Part shown: piece after piece, positions 23,648-33,900 of the stretch | Layout: each line of letters begins with the position of its first letter | Position numbering within the stretch: the first letter of the stretch is position 1 | IMG/VR virus record: IMGVR_UViG_3300045971_000138 | Location: 1-44,654 of that record | Origin: a virus | Direction: 5' to 3' (one strand) | Length of the DNA stretch: 44,654 bases | Program-made: the position numbers and the translations under genes | The notes under the pieces: model-generated | Database searches by the model: none | What the model was told of the DNA's origin: nothing | The model's input: the letters and a program-made list of their open reading frames with translations, nothing else

Positions 23648-24140
23648 TTCTAGTGGATTCGGTTCTATTGTAGGACTTGTGGGAGGTATGATAAATAGAA
23701 AGTTTGATCTTCAGGATAAGAATGCTGAAAGAACTTTCGAACTCGCTAAGATGGATAAAGAAGCCATTCAGATGGAAGCTGAGTGGAAACATAAGACTGT
23801 CGTTGCTGGAATAGAAGCAGATGCAGTTATAGAGAGTTCTGCTTATAAAGCAATGGAGAAGAGTTATGACTTCGCTGTAACTACTTCAGAGGATGGAATA
23901 GTAGATAAAATATCTAAGATGATACGTCCCCTTATTACAATCTGTTTCTTCTTCTTTACAATTTACGTGTTCTATAAGATTAACTCCATGATGGTAGAAC
24001 TTAAAGTGACTCCTGATCCTGAGGATGTAATCTCGATATGGAAGAGTTCTATTGAGTGGATTCTCTTTCAGGCGGGTGTCTCTATTGGATGGTGGTTTGC
24101 TATGCGCCCGGGAAAATCTCCTACCTTCATAGGTAAATAG
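23619..24140 (+). CDS. Holin, three-transmembrane GTA type (173 aa)
   Basis: Hydrophobic segments are at about residues 1-24 (LLSLLSSSGFGSIVGLVGGM), 104-126 (PLITICFFFFTIYVFYKI) and 145-163 (IEWILFQAGVSIGWWFAMRP). A charged helical linker between the first and second resembles the GTA_holin_3TM family. It starts with ATG at 23619, inside the end of the previous gene, with GGAG seven bases upstream. It would permeabilise the inner membrane at lysis. Confidence 0.7.
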   Translation: MLTILLSLLSSSGFGSIVGLVGGMINRKFDLQDKNAERTFELAKMDKEAIQMEAEWKHKTVVAGIEADAVIESSAYKAMEKSYDFAVTTSEDGIVDKISKMIRPLITICFFFFTIYVFYKINSMMVELKVTPDPEDVISIWKSSIEWILFQAGVSIGWWFAMRPGKSPTFIGK

Positions 24141-24148
24141 GAAATAAG

Positions 24149-24532
24149 ATGGCTACTCCACAACGTTATCCATTAGCTACTGTAGATGGTATATCAATTC
24201 CATTAGATGCTATTCGCCCTATAGGATATTGCAGGATAGATTTCAATAATAGTGGGGGTACTAGTCAACTCACAATTCCTACTGGATGTGAGCTTATAGC
24301 TATGGTAGCAGACATGGATTGTGTAATTACCTTCGGTAAGGTTGCTAGTTTACCTGCGGATTCTACTATATTAACTGATGCTATATTCCTTGTGCGAGGT
24401 CAGATGGTAATAGTAAGTCCTAATGCTACCACAGTATCAGTTCATGGAGCTGGTACTATAGGAACTCTGATTTGTAATTTCCTTGACAAATGGGCTGGTC
24501 TTGCTCTTCAAACAATGCTTGATAGAAGATAG
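24149..24532 (+). CDS. Hypothetical beta-rich structural protein (127 aa)
   Basis: The protein starts MATPQRYPLATVDGISIPLD. Beta-strand-rich and without charged clusters (TSQLTIPTGCELIAMVADMD), it looks like a small jelly-roll or tail component. It precedes the nozzle-like gene by 15 bases. I do not recognise the family. Confidence 0.7.
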   Translation: MATPQRYPLATVDGISIPLDAIRPIGYCRIDFNNSGGTSQLTIPTGCELIAMVADMDCVITFGKVASLPADSTILTDAIFLVRGQMVIVSPNATTVSVHGAGTIGTLICNFLDKWAGLALQTMLDRR

Positions 24533-24547
24533 GATAGGTGATATATC

Positions 24548-27500
24548 ATGCCACAAAAAGCTAAGATTATTGATGTATCTCGTAGTTTTCTTCCTATAGA
24601 TCCCAATGCACTTCCTGAGAATATGGTAGGAACTGCTCAGGAGGATACACCAGAAAAAGAACCTCCTATCCTTCTGTATGAGGGTTATAATTTTCTCCCC
24701 ACTTCCTATGGTTATCGTAGTTGGTTTGGTACGGATACTAAATTAGATATAGGAGTTCTATCCTCTAGATGTGATTATGTGATAATGTATCAGACTCTAG
24801 CTTTCGAGAACTTACTCGTAGCTATGTGCGAGGATGGTATATGGACTTGTAGAGCTAACTCTATTGGATTAGCTTGGACTCATCAAGTAACTCTTACTCC
24901 TCCCCCTGCGGGATCTCATAAAGACTGGTCTTACACTCTTATTGAGAATAAACTATATATGTATCGTCAAGGAGATTCCAGGGTTTATAGAATATCTCCT
25001 ACAAGTACTACCATAGATTATATAGAACCTACTTTCCTAAATATGTCAGGACAGATGGGTATCTTCCGTGCGAATGGTAGACTAGGATTCTGGGATTCTG
25101 CTAATTCAATCTCTTGGTCTTCGTTATTCGATCTCACAGATTTCGTACCATCTCTTACAACCCTTGTAGGTTCTACGATATTTAATGCCATCGTAGGAAG
25201 AATAACACTAATCCTTCCTATGTATGAGGGTTTTGTTATATATTCTACTAAGAGCGTCGTGGGAGTTAGATATACTCAAACAGGATCTCTTTTATGGGAT
25301 GCTGTTACCATAACGAATAAGGTAGGAGTAGCCTATAGAAGGCAAGTTACTCATGGAATAACAGATAAAGATCATTATATCATATCTAACGCTGGTGTGT
25401 ATGAGTTAGGTAAATATAATGTAGTGAGTCAAACTAATGACTTCACCCCTGTTTTTGTAGAGGTGTATGATTTCCTCAGGGAAACTAAAGATCCTATATA
25501 CATAACTTGCATGGCAGCGAGATATCTATGTTTTAGTCTTATAAATCCCAAGTATATCAACGGGTTGGTTAGTTTTGAATCTCAGGTGATACCTACTCTT
25601 AATAGAAGTATATCACTCGGTCCTACCGTATATGATGGAAATCTTTGGATATTACCTCAGACTATCCCAGGTTATACGGTATCTACTGTGTTATCTCAAT
25701 GGTTCAGTATGAAAACTGGTGCTCAGATAGCTGGGAACCCTGATGTAGATGCTCTTACCTATCCGGTATATCCACCTCTTACTGTAGTAACTGGATACTA
25801 TTGGACCTATGATATAAAGATGTTCTATTCAGATACGGAGAACTATAATAATAGATATTGGGAAGAATATGAGATCTCAAATCCTACCGTAGAATATGAT
25901 TATGTAACTCGTATAGGTACTTATAATGGACTGGCTCCTGACTATACTTTTGATACTGGTCCTTATACCCATTATCATAGTAATCAAGGATATGATACTA
26001 ATATATTCGCACAGTATGGTATATCACCTGGAGCTAATCAGTATGGTGATGTAAGAGCCCCATATACCTATGATACAATAGAATCTCTATTCTATAGACA
26101 AGAAGGTATATGGGCTAAGACCGCTGAAAGATATGCAAGATTGATGGACTCTTTGCGTCTTGCGTTAAGTCTTTCTATAACTACTGAATATAATCCAGGA
26201 TCTACTCCTGCAGACATAGATACTTCTACACTCAATGCTTCTATTCTATCCTTTGAAGGTCCTGAGGAGTTCTTACTTTCTACTAATGAGATAGTACTTA
26301 GAAAGTATTATAACGAATACTATGATATATACAGGAATGTAAAAAAGAGAAGTTATCCTTTTTATATGCCTCCACATAGTGTAGCCTATTATCTAAATTG
26401 TGGTGATACTATTGCTAATTGGATACCATTTAATTTATATGGTATGGCTTTTACATGTACAACCGCAGATTTCACAACTTTCCAGGATATAATTAAATCT
26501 GCTGTTAAGACTATGGTAGATAAATTACCTGGTTCTTATCTTACGAAATGGGTGTTAGGTGTACAAACATTCAGAACTATAACTATGGTGACAGACTATA
26601 GTTATAACAGTATAACCTACGAATACTCAGAGAATGGAGTATCCGGTACTGCTACTGAGAGTTTCTTAATTACCAAATCAAATATAGCAGATACAGGTCC
26701 TAGTCTTTATACCTATCTCTTAACAATACAGGGTGCAACCTATGACGTTAAGAGAAGGAATGTATCTGTTACTAAGACGGATGGTAGTACATCGGGAGGT
26801 ACTGTATCTGCCAGATTCGGATCTAGTGAAGGTTCTGGCTCTAACTCAGATGCGGCTATTGCAAGTCTAATAAGTAATCTAACTAATCCAGTTAAGTCTT
26901 TTATATATTCCGGTGGGACTTCTTTTGAATATAGATATTATGCACCCTTCTATTCAGATGGATTTACTCTTACCTGTTCCTCTCAAGAGACTTACACAAA
27001 CGGGGTTCTTACTTTCACTAGCACTCCTGGTATTCTAATCCTAGTACCTGGTGCTGTTGAGCTGTATTCATATCAAGATGAGGGAGTTGTAGCAGCTGGT
27101 ACTGGTGGGTATTCTGAAGCGAGAGCTAAGATATTAAGTTGGAAGCTTATAAATGGAAATACAGGTAATATAGTAAGATTTGTAAGTCCTTCCGCTGTTC
27201 CTCTTATGTCATGGGATCAGTCTTATCCCTTTAGTGTAGTTACTCATGTGAGATCTACCATACCAGCAACAGCTAAATTCCCTGGAACTACTGGTTCCTA
27301 TAGTAGTAGTACATTAGCTCTTACTACACCTAACTCTATTCCTCCTGTGACGGTAACAGGATCCTCTCCGTACGATCTTCAGAATATGACTATGGGAGGA
27401 GTATTTCTTCCTTATGGTATATTAACCTTTACACAACCTTCTATAACAATTCCGGGTTATGTACTTAAAGGGAGTAGATCACTTCCTGGTATGTTCACAG

Positions 27501-28042
27501 AGAGTATACCTGGTTCTACCTTTATAATACAGGATGGTTCAATAGAACCTATGTATCCTACATACGAAGGATCTCTTGTATACGATATGCATCTCAAGAA
27601 GTGGGGTAAGTATTGTGGGAGTCATAGTCAGTTAGTAGAATATACACCCATAAACCTCACAAGCGGTACTATTATACCCTACGATAACTTCGGTTTCTAT
27701 GCAGGTATTCTTGATACCGCAGGTTCTTTGTATCTTTTCAATACTAAACCTTCTGTTAACTTCGCTCGTTGGGGTAAGGTGGGTTTATATAGATTAGGTT
27801 ATACACAAGCTCTTGAAGTGAAAGTTCATTTTAGAAGTCTATCTACTGGTACTATTATCATAGATGCTTCTCTTGATGGAAGAGGTCTTGAACCAGCACT
27901 TCAGAAAACAGAGACTTTCATGGATACTATAGTCCATACCTTTAAGTTCGATGTGTCTGCTAGGTGGTTTACAATCACGCTATCTGGACAATTCGATTTA
28001 CAGTTTATGGAGTTCCGTGGTAATATCGTCAGTAGAAGATAA
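24548..28042 (+). CDS. Tail nozzle-like protein (1164 aa)
   Basis: The first 350 residues resemble podovirus nozzle proteins (T7 gp12 type): repeated beta-propeller-like strands and the phrase LGFWDSANSISWSSLFDLTDF (about residues 180-200), close to the 'w-S-x-x-x-D-x-x-d-F' pattern of that family. The rest (350-1164) is Tyr/Ser/Thr/Gly-rich, beta-rich and much longer than gp12 (794 residues), so it may include extra tail-knob or receptor domains. The C-terminus (KWGKYCGSHSQLVEYTPINL, then a beta-rich end) closes a final domain. Confidence 0.55.
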   Translation: MPQKAKIIDVSRSFLPIDPNALPENMVGTAQEDTPEKEPPILLYEGYNFLPTSYGYRSWFGTDTKLDIGVLSSRCDYVIMYQTLAFENLLVAMCEDGIWTCRANSIGLAWTHQVTLTPPPAGSHKDWSYTLIENKLYMYRQGDSRVYRISPTSTTIDYIEPTFLNMSGQMGIFRANGRLGFWDSANSISWSSLFDLTDFVPSLTTLVGSTIFNAIVGRITLILPMYEGFVIYSTKSVVGVRYTQTGSLLWDAVTITNKVGVAYRRQVTHGITDKDHYIISNAGVYELGKYNVVSQTNDFTPVFVEVYDFLRETKDPIYITCMAARYLCFSLINPKYINGLVSFESQVIPTLNRSISLGPTVYDGNLWILPQTIPGYTVSTVLSQWFSMKTGAQIAGNPDVDALTYPVYPPLTVVTGYYWTYDIKMFYSDTENYNNRYWEEYEISNPTVEYDYVTRIGTYNGLAPDYTFDTGPYTHYHSNQGYDTNIFAQYGISPGANQYGDVRAPYTYDTIESLFYRQEGIWAKTAERYARLMDSLRLALSLSITTEYNPGSTPADIDTSTLNASILSFEGPEEFLLSTNEIVLRKYYNEYYDIYRNVKKRSYPFYMPPHSVAYYLNCGDTIANWIPFNLYGMAFTCTTADFTTFQDIIKSAVKTMVDKLPGSYLTKWVLGVQTFRTITMVTDYSYNSITYEYSENGVSGTATESFLITKSNIADTGPSLYTYLLTIQGATYDVKRRNVSVTKTDGSTSGGTVSARFGSSEGSGSNSDAAIASLISNLTNPVKSFIYSGGTSFEYRYYAPFYSDGFTLTCSSQETYTNGVLTFTSTPGILILVPGAVELYSYQDEGVVAAGTGGYSEARAKILSWKLINGNTGNIVRFVSPSAVPLMSWDQSYPFSVVTHVRSTIPATAKFPGTTGSYSSSTLALTTPNSIPPVTVTGSSPYDLQNMTMGGVFLPYGILTFTQPSITIPGYVLKGSRSLPGMFTESIPGSTFIIQDGSIEPMYPTYEGSLVYDMHLKKWGKYCGSHSQLVEYTPINLTSGTIIPYDNFGFYAGILDTAGSLYLFNTKPSVNFARWGKVGLYRLGYTQALEVKVHFRSLSTGTIIIDASLDGRGLEPALQKTETFMDTIVHTFKFDVSARWFTITLSGQFDLQFMEFRGNIVSRR

Positions 28043-28059
28043 CGAATTAGGAGATAGAC

Positions 28060-29082
28060 ATGACAACAGGATGGTCTAATAGTACAGCCGATGGAATACC
28101 ATCTACTTCTTCAGCTTTAGAATCTACCACAGTAAGTAATAGTGGGGGTGGATCTACTAGTGGTGGAGGTACATCATTTGGTTCTCATAGTTCTTCTACG
28201 ACTGGAACTGGCGTATCTAAGACTGAGGGATATAATCAGACTCTCACACAAGCTCTTTCTCCAGAAGCTATTGCTGCTTTGATGAATACTATACAGCAAA
28301 TGGGGAATGGTGGAACTACTAACCAGAAGGCAGAGCAAGCCTATAGAGAACAGACTCGTCAAGCAATTATGAAGTTGTTTGATTCTATTGGATCAGACAA
28401 TGCCTTCTCAGATGCGGAAGGTCTCATGGCTGTACAGATGAGAATTGCTCTTGAAAAGAATATGCCAGCTATTGCGAAAGCAGTAGAAGGTGCGGGAACA
28501 TCAGCCTCCTCCATGCAAGGCCTTCTTTCGAATGATCTAGTAACTCGTTCATCTGAGGCGAGTGCGGCTCTTGGTGGAGAGCAAGCTAAGGCATATGCAA
28601 GTGAGAGAAGTAAGCTTGCAGCTGATCTTGCTAACATGGCTAATAATCCTAACAACCAAGTAGAAAATACTCTTGTAGCAGCACTTAATGCTCTTAAAGG
28701 TGCTCTTACTGTATCTAATTCTACGAGTAACAGCACAACTAACTCTGTGAATAATAGTGTAACTACTGGAACACAAAGTTCTTCTTCTACCAATAATAGT
28801 ACAACCAATCCAGGAAGTTCTACTTCTACAACCACAAGAGGTGGGGGTGGTGGAGGTTCTATTGGTTATAGTAATAATGGTAGTGGCTATACTGGAAACA
28901 CCTACGATAATAATGGTATAGTCGTAGGTAATGTAGATGATACAAGTGGTGGAGGAAGTGATTCTTATTACACCGGAGATACTGATGGAGGTTATATAGA
29001 TAGAAGTGAGAATACTGATTATATCACCTTACCTCCAGAGTATGATCCTTACGCAAGTGCTGACTCTTACTACGGGTACTAG
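28060..29082 (+). CDS. Ser/Thr/Asn/Gly-rich virion protein, probable ejection protein (340 aa)
   Basis: A low-complexity N-terminus (residues 1-60) is followed by a helical centre, residues 62-215, containing ALSPEAIAALMNTIQQMGNG. A long Ser/Thr/Asn/Gly tail follows (STNNSTTNPGSSTSTTTRGG), then a Tyr/Asp-rich end. It is the first of three genes before the late terminator, the position of internal virion proteins in podoviruses. The helical core could form a channel; this is inferred from position and composition. Confidence 0.65.
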   Translation: MTTGWSNSTADGIPSTSSALESTTVSNSGGGSTSGGGTSFGSHSSSTTGTGVSKTEGYNQTLTQALSPEAIAALMNTIQQMGNGGTTNQKAEQAYREQTRQAIMKLFDSIGSDNAFSDAEGLMAVQMRIALEKNMPAIAKAVEGAGTSASSMQGLLSNDLVTRSSEASAALGGEQAKAYASERSKLAADLANMANNPNNQVENTLVAALNALKGALTVSNSTSNSTTNSVNNSVTTGTQSSSSTNNSTTNPGSSTSTTTRGGGGGGSIGYSNNGSGYTGNTYDNNGIVVGNVDDTSGGGSDSYYTGDTDGGYIDRSENTDYITLPPEYDPYASADSYYGY

Positions 29083-29091
29083 GAGATAGAT

Positions 29092-30963
29092 ATGGCAGCC
29101 GCACAAAGCTCGCAAAGTTTAGAAGATATTCTAATGAGTCTTGCCAATAGTCCTGAGATTCCTGCAGGACAGGAGGCTACAACTCAACCCGTAGAAGATT
29201 CTTCTGCTCCTATCACCCAAGAACTTACCAATGATGCAGAACAGGTTATCCAGTCTGCCGATAGCTTTGTAACTCCTGATGAATCTCCTGTTGTTGTGGC
29301 AGATTCTTCGGGAAGTGTTCCTATCGGGATTCAACCTAAGAGACGAGTCATAACTAATATCCCATCCGAGATAATGAAACTCGACAATGATGGGACTATG
29401 CGTCTTATTAAGAATGAGTCAAAACCTACTCGTTTCGGTGGTGAGTTAGGTGATTCTTCTACTGCTCCTGTAACTGGTAAGATTATTCCTATCACTAAAG
29501 TAGGTGATATAACTTCGAGTCTGATAGATACGGCATCTAAGGATATCTCATCTCAGATCTCAGGTCTTGCTTCTGCAAAGACTATAGAAGATCGTGTTCA
29601 ACAATCTCTCCAGATTGATAAGACCTTCACTGAGACTGTAGCGAAAGCTCAGAGTGCTGCAAGACAGTTAGCTGAACAAAATCTAGGACTTCCTGTTATA
29701 GAGCAACAACTTAAAGCATCTGAAGCAAGAGATCATATGCATCCGCTGTGGAAGAAATATATGACGGATAGTAATGAGACTGCTCAGATAAGGGCAAGAC
29801 TCCAAACCACAGAACTTAAGGTAGAGACTCTTGCCAATCGTTACATAAAAGAGAATGGTCCTCTTAATGCAATGGCAAGTTCTGTCAAGAATGCAAAGGC
29901 TCTGGTTGATGTATATAACAGAAAAGACCAGATGAAACAGGATGCTCTTGATCGTGTAGAAGCCGGTGCTGCTGCTAGGAAGGAAGTGAAAGATCAAGCT
30001 GCCATTGATAAAGCAGAGACAGTGTATGCCATGCTTCCCCCAGATGTCAAGAATGATCTTGCTAAGATTCTTCCTAACTCTTTTGGGAATCCTGATATAC
30101 TTGTTCAAGGTAAGACTGTTGACATAGGACTTAAGACCAAGGAAGTAGCTCCTATCCTTCGTGGGGAGATTCAACCGGATAAGTATCTTCAATTCGGTAT
30201 AGAAGCGAATTCGAATATAGGTCTTGCTCTTGCTGCTAATAGACAAGCAGAACAAACAGGAATTCCTTTTAACGTAGTTCGTTCTCAAGTAGCAGCATTG
30301 GATCAATTTGTTAAGAATCCTGCTATCGCGGCTGAGAAGATCAAGAATTATGGTTCTTCTGTTCTAAGTCCTGAAGAACTCAAGGCTTATAACATGGTAT
30401 CGACCATGCAAGATAAAGCATCTCAGACCTCTGCCATGAAGATGCGAGCCTCTATGGTTGATCGTATAGCAACAGAAATGAATAAGAGAGCAGTCATGTC
30501 TGACATAAAGAACTGGCCGATTGCTCCTGGACAACCCTCCCTATATAGTCTCCCAGAATCTAAGGATATCTTCGATAAGGTAAGGACTGCTACAGGTAAA
30601 GATCCTGATATCCTTACATTCTCTAAGATGTTCGTTGGAGATCCTAACATATCGCGGGATGAGTCTCTTCGTAGAAGTAAACTCGTAAAAGATTCATATG
30701 GTGCTGCGATAGAATCCTATAACAATGGTATCTATGGAAATAAACTGGATACTATTAAGATGGTGAATCAAGCAGTTGTTGCAGCTGCTACGAGTACGAT
30801 GGGAAGGATAGGTGAGAAAATAGGATCTATGTTAAATAATAGGATTGAGAACATAGCAAGTCCTCTTAACTTCCCTGTCGGAACTGGGATAGCCTATAGC
30901 AAAGCTATAGCGGGTGGTGCTTCTGATCTCTATAAAGGTATCATAAGTGGGAGTAATCAATAA
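29092..30963 (+). CDS. Probable internal virion (ejection) protein (623 aa)
   Basis: The N-terminal 110 residues are disordered and Ser/Gln/Pro-rich. The rest is almost entirely helical with coiled-coil stretches (ARLQTTELKVETLANRYIKE; EKIKNYGSSVLSPEELKAYN). Length, helicity and place directly before the giant last gene match podovirus gp15-like ejection proteins. The stop overlaps the next start (TAATG). Confidence 0.65.
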   Translation: MAAAQSSQSLEDILMSLANSPEIPAGQEATTQPVEDSSAPITQELTNDAEQVIQSADSFVTPDESPVVVADSSGSVPIGIQPKRRVITNIPSEIMKLDNDGTMRLIKNESKPTRFGGELGDSSTAPVTGKIIPITKVGDITSSLIDTASKDISSQISGLASAKTIEDRVQQSLQIDKTFTETVAKAQSAARQLAEQNLGLPVIEQQLKASEARDHMHPLWKKYMTDSNETAQIRARLQTTELKVETLANRYIKENGPLNAMASSVKNAKALVDVYNRKDQMKQDALDRVEAGAAARKEVKDQAAIDKAETVYAMLPPDVKNDLAKILPNSFGNPDILVQGKTVDIGLKTKEVAPILRGEIQPDKYLQFGIEANSNIGLALAANRQAEQTGIPFNVVRSQVAALDQFVKNPAIAAEKIKNYGSSVLSPEELKAYNMVSTMQDKASQTSAMKMRASMVDRIATEMNKRAVMSDIKNWPIAPGQPSLYSLPESKDIFDKVRTATGKDPDILTFSKMFVGDPNISRDESLRRSKLVKDSYGAAIESYNNGIYGNKLDTIKMVNQAVVAAATSTMGRIGEKIGSMLNNRIENIASPLNFPVGTGIAYSKAIAGGASDLYKGIISGSNQ

Positions 30964-33900
30964 TGACTGATCTTCTGGATCTACCTCCTGAGATTGTTCA
31001 AGCAGGATCTTCTGATGTACCAGTGAATGATCCCTTCGAAAGTCTTGGCTCAAAGTATGATGTCAAGTCTGGGATCGTAGCAGATATGGTAGGAGGTACT
31101 ATTGCTTCTGTAGCAGATTTCGGATCTTCTGTCTGGAATTCTGTTACATTCAATAAATACCCCACATCTACAGAGGATCTCCTAACCCGCATAGATGACA
31201 ATGCTCTTAAGGTATATCAAGAACATCCAGATACAATTCATGCCGCTTCCTTTATAGGAGGTATGCTTGTTCCTACAGGACTTGCTCTTAAGGGGATGAC
31301 ATTAGCTCGTGCTGGAACTAAAGGGATCAATTGGTTTTCTCAAGAAGGAAAGATAGCACAACTTGGAAAGATAGATTCTGTCCTCCAAGAAAGTGGTATC
31401 GCCAGTGCAGCTTATAAGGCAGAACTGCGTGCTCTCTATACCACAAATATAGCGAATGTGGTAGTAGATAATGCTGCAATGGAGATAGCACTCCTTGGGA
31501 CAATGAACGCCCATCCTTTGATGGAAGACTACATGAAGGATCCTGCTAAGAACTTCGGGATCTCAATGCTTCTTGGAACTGCTATCGTAGGTCCTATCTC
31601 TCATATAGGTCTATCGTATGAAGCAAGGATGTCAGCTAAGGAACTATATACTGGAACTCTAAATATCCTAGAGAAAACAGCTACTCCCCTTCATACGATA
31701 GGAGATGCTTCAACTCTGATAAATGACTATCAGAGAAATATCAACACATGGTCTTCTCTCCTCCCCAAGACTGCTGCGGAAGAAACTGCTTCTGGTCTTT
31801 CTAAGACTTCAAGAAGTATCATCTCATCTTTCATAGATACAGCAAAAGGGAAGCAATTAGAGACTCTTAATAATATGCTATCTCCGGAACTTCGTGAGAT
31901 GACTGCTGATTTTAAGACGTCTATCATTGAGAGAATGTACGCTGAGCCAACAAGATTTGCTGGTATCAACAAGATAGAATTCGCAACAACTAAAGAAGAA
32001 CTTGGTTTCCTTGAGACGAAGTTTAACAAACTATTTGGTTCTACTATTCCTGTGGATGCAGGAGGTGCTGCCTTATCCGAGATCCCCCTTACAAGAACTA
32101 TCTTATCAGGTGCTAAGAAGGGTGAACTTACTCCTACGACTATAGTATATTCTCCCGCCTTCGATGGTTTCATGCTTAAGAAAGATCTTGCAGGATATGG
32201 TGTAGCAGCTGATCTTTATCAAGATGAGAAAGCACTTACAAAGGGACTTCCAAATAATTGGTTTCAGATTCCTAATAGAGATGCAAGTCTTGAGATGATG
32301 GTAGAATCTACTGCGAAAGTGGATGCAGAATATCTTAAGAAACTGAAAGCCGTAGATGAGATGTCTATCGAGAAACTTACTGAGATGGTGGTAAGTCCTC
32401 AGGATGCTCCTACGATGAACGCTGTTCTATCTCGTCTTATCAAACTTGGAGAGACTGATCCCACGGTTGCTTCTTCCATCAAGATAACTCTCACAGATGC
32501 GAAACCTGATTGGAATAAAATAGAAGAGGCTCTCTTCAAACAAGTTCCTTTGAGGAATAGAATAACTGGTAAGGTGGGTGTCTCTCCTGATTATCTCCAG
32601 AAGATACAAGCTGAAGTGAAAGGTCAAGCCCTTGAGAGATATAATCTTGGATCAGTCTCTATCTCAGGATTCACAGGACTTGTAAGGAAGTGGATAGGTG
32701 GTGGAGTACAAGATCTAAGAAATGCAGTAGATGATGCCTTTAGGCCGGGTGGTTATGGTAAGAATCGTGGTGCTCTCCCAGAGAATATAGCAGGTGTAAA
32801 GGCAGCCTATAACTCTCCTCAGTCTGTAGCATTTCGTGATATGCTTATGCAGAACGCGGATTCTGATGGGTATGTTTATCTATTCAGAGGTCTTAGGAAA
32901 GAGGCTGTGGGATCTCACTCTTTAGAATCCTTTGCGATGTTTGCTGAGAAGGGAAAAGAATTCGGATCAACTAAGTTATATCGTGTAAAGGTGACTGATA
33001 TTCTTGGTGTGATACGAGACGTAGGTCCTAAATATGATAAGAACGCTGAAGTTCTTGTGATGTCTCATACTCGTGAAGCGCATGATATTCTGCCAATAGC
33101 AGACCGTGCTAAAGCGATACCAGAGGATCTGTTCAAACTTGAGAATTTCGGTCTATCTGCTACTGGTCTTAAATCTTATGAGAAGACTCAGATGAAAGAT
33201 CTTACTGTGAATCTCTATGAAGATTTCGCAGACTCTAATCCTTTTAATAAATTCCATGGAACTAAAGAACTGTGGGATCAGCAAGCTAAGGATTATGTAG
33301 GAGAGGGACTCAAGGCTCATATCAAAGATATTAATGATTTTAATTCTGCTAAGAATCTGAATCAGACTGTCGTAAACAACACAGCAGGATTCCATGAAAT
33401 TATGGAAGCTTTAAACACTCTTAAAATGAATGAGATACAAGCTGGGATAAAACTAGGTGTTCCTCTTGAAACATTAGGTCTCCGCACGAATACTCCTCTT
33501 TATGTCGTAGAACTCATTGCGACCGGATCATTCACTCCTGGTATGAATATGTCTCGTTATACTAAGGCATCTGAGATACAGACATACCTTACTCCTGAGA
33601 ATAGATCTCTCGCTCTCAAGACGACAGCTACAAAAGTCCCAGTTGCAGAACTCCGTGCCTCTAACTTCAAAGCAATGGGAGATGAATCAGATTCTCTTAT
33701 CAAACAAGTTATCATGGAAGGTTCTCCTTCTCAGATCTCTAAAGATCTTGCTGCTTTCCTTTTCACGAAGGATACTCAATATTCTCTAGCTGCTCTTAAA
33801 GCTGCTATTAAAGAGATCACTCCTGCTTCAATAGGTTCTAAGTTCCTTCAATCAACAGACTTCTCTTTGAGAGATATGGGAGATGCGGGAGCAATTATCT

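Noticed and set aside
28359-28835. 158-codon minus-strand frame opposite the Ser/Thr-rich virion protein
   Set aside because: Leu/Val/Ala-rich translation produced by reading a repetitive Ser/Thr/Asn sequence backwards. It is isolated from any leftward operon in this late region.
29683-30306. 207-codon minus-strand frame
   Set aside because: Antisense to the 623-residue ejection protein; no ribosome site or recognised domain.
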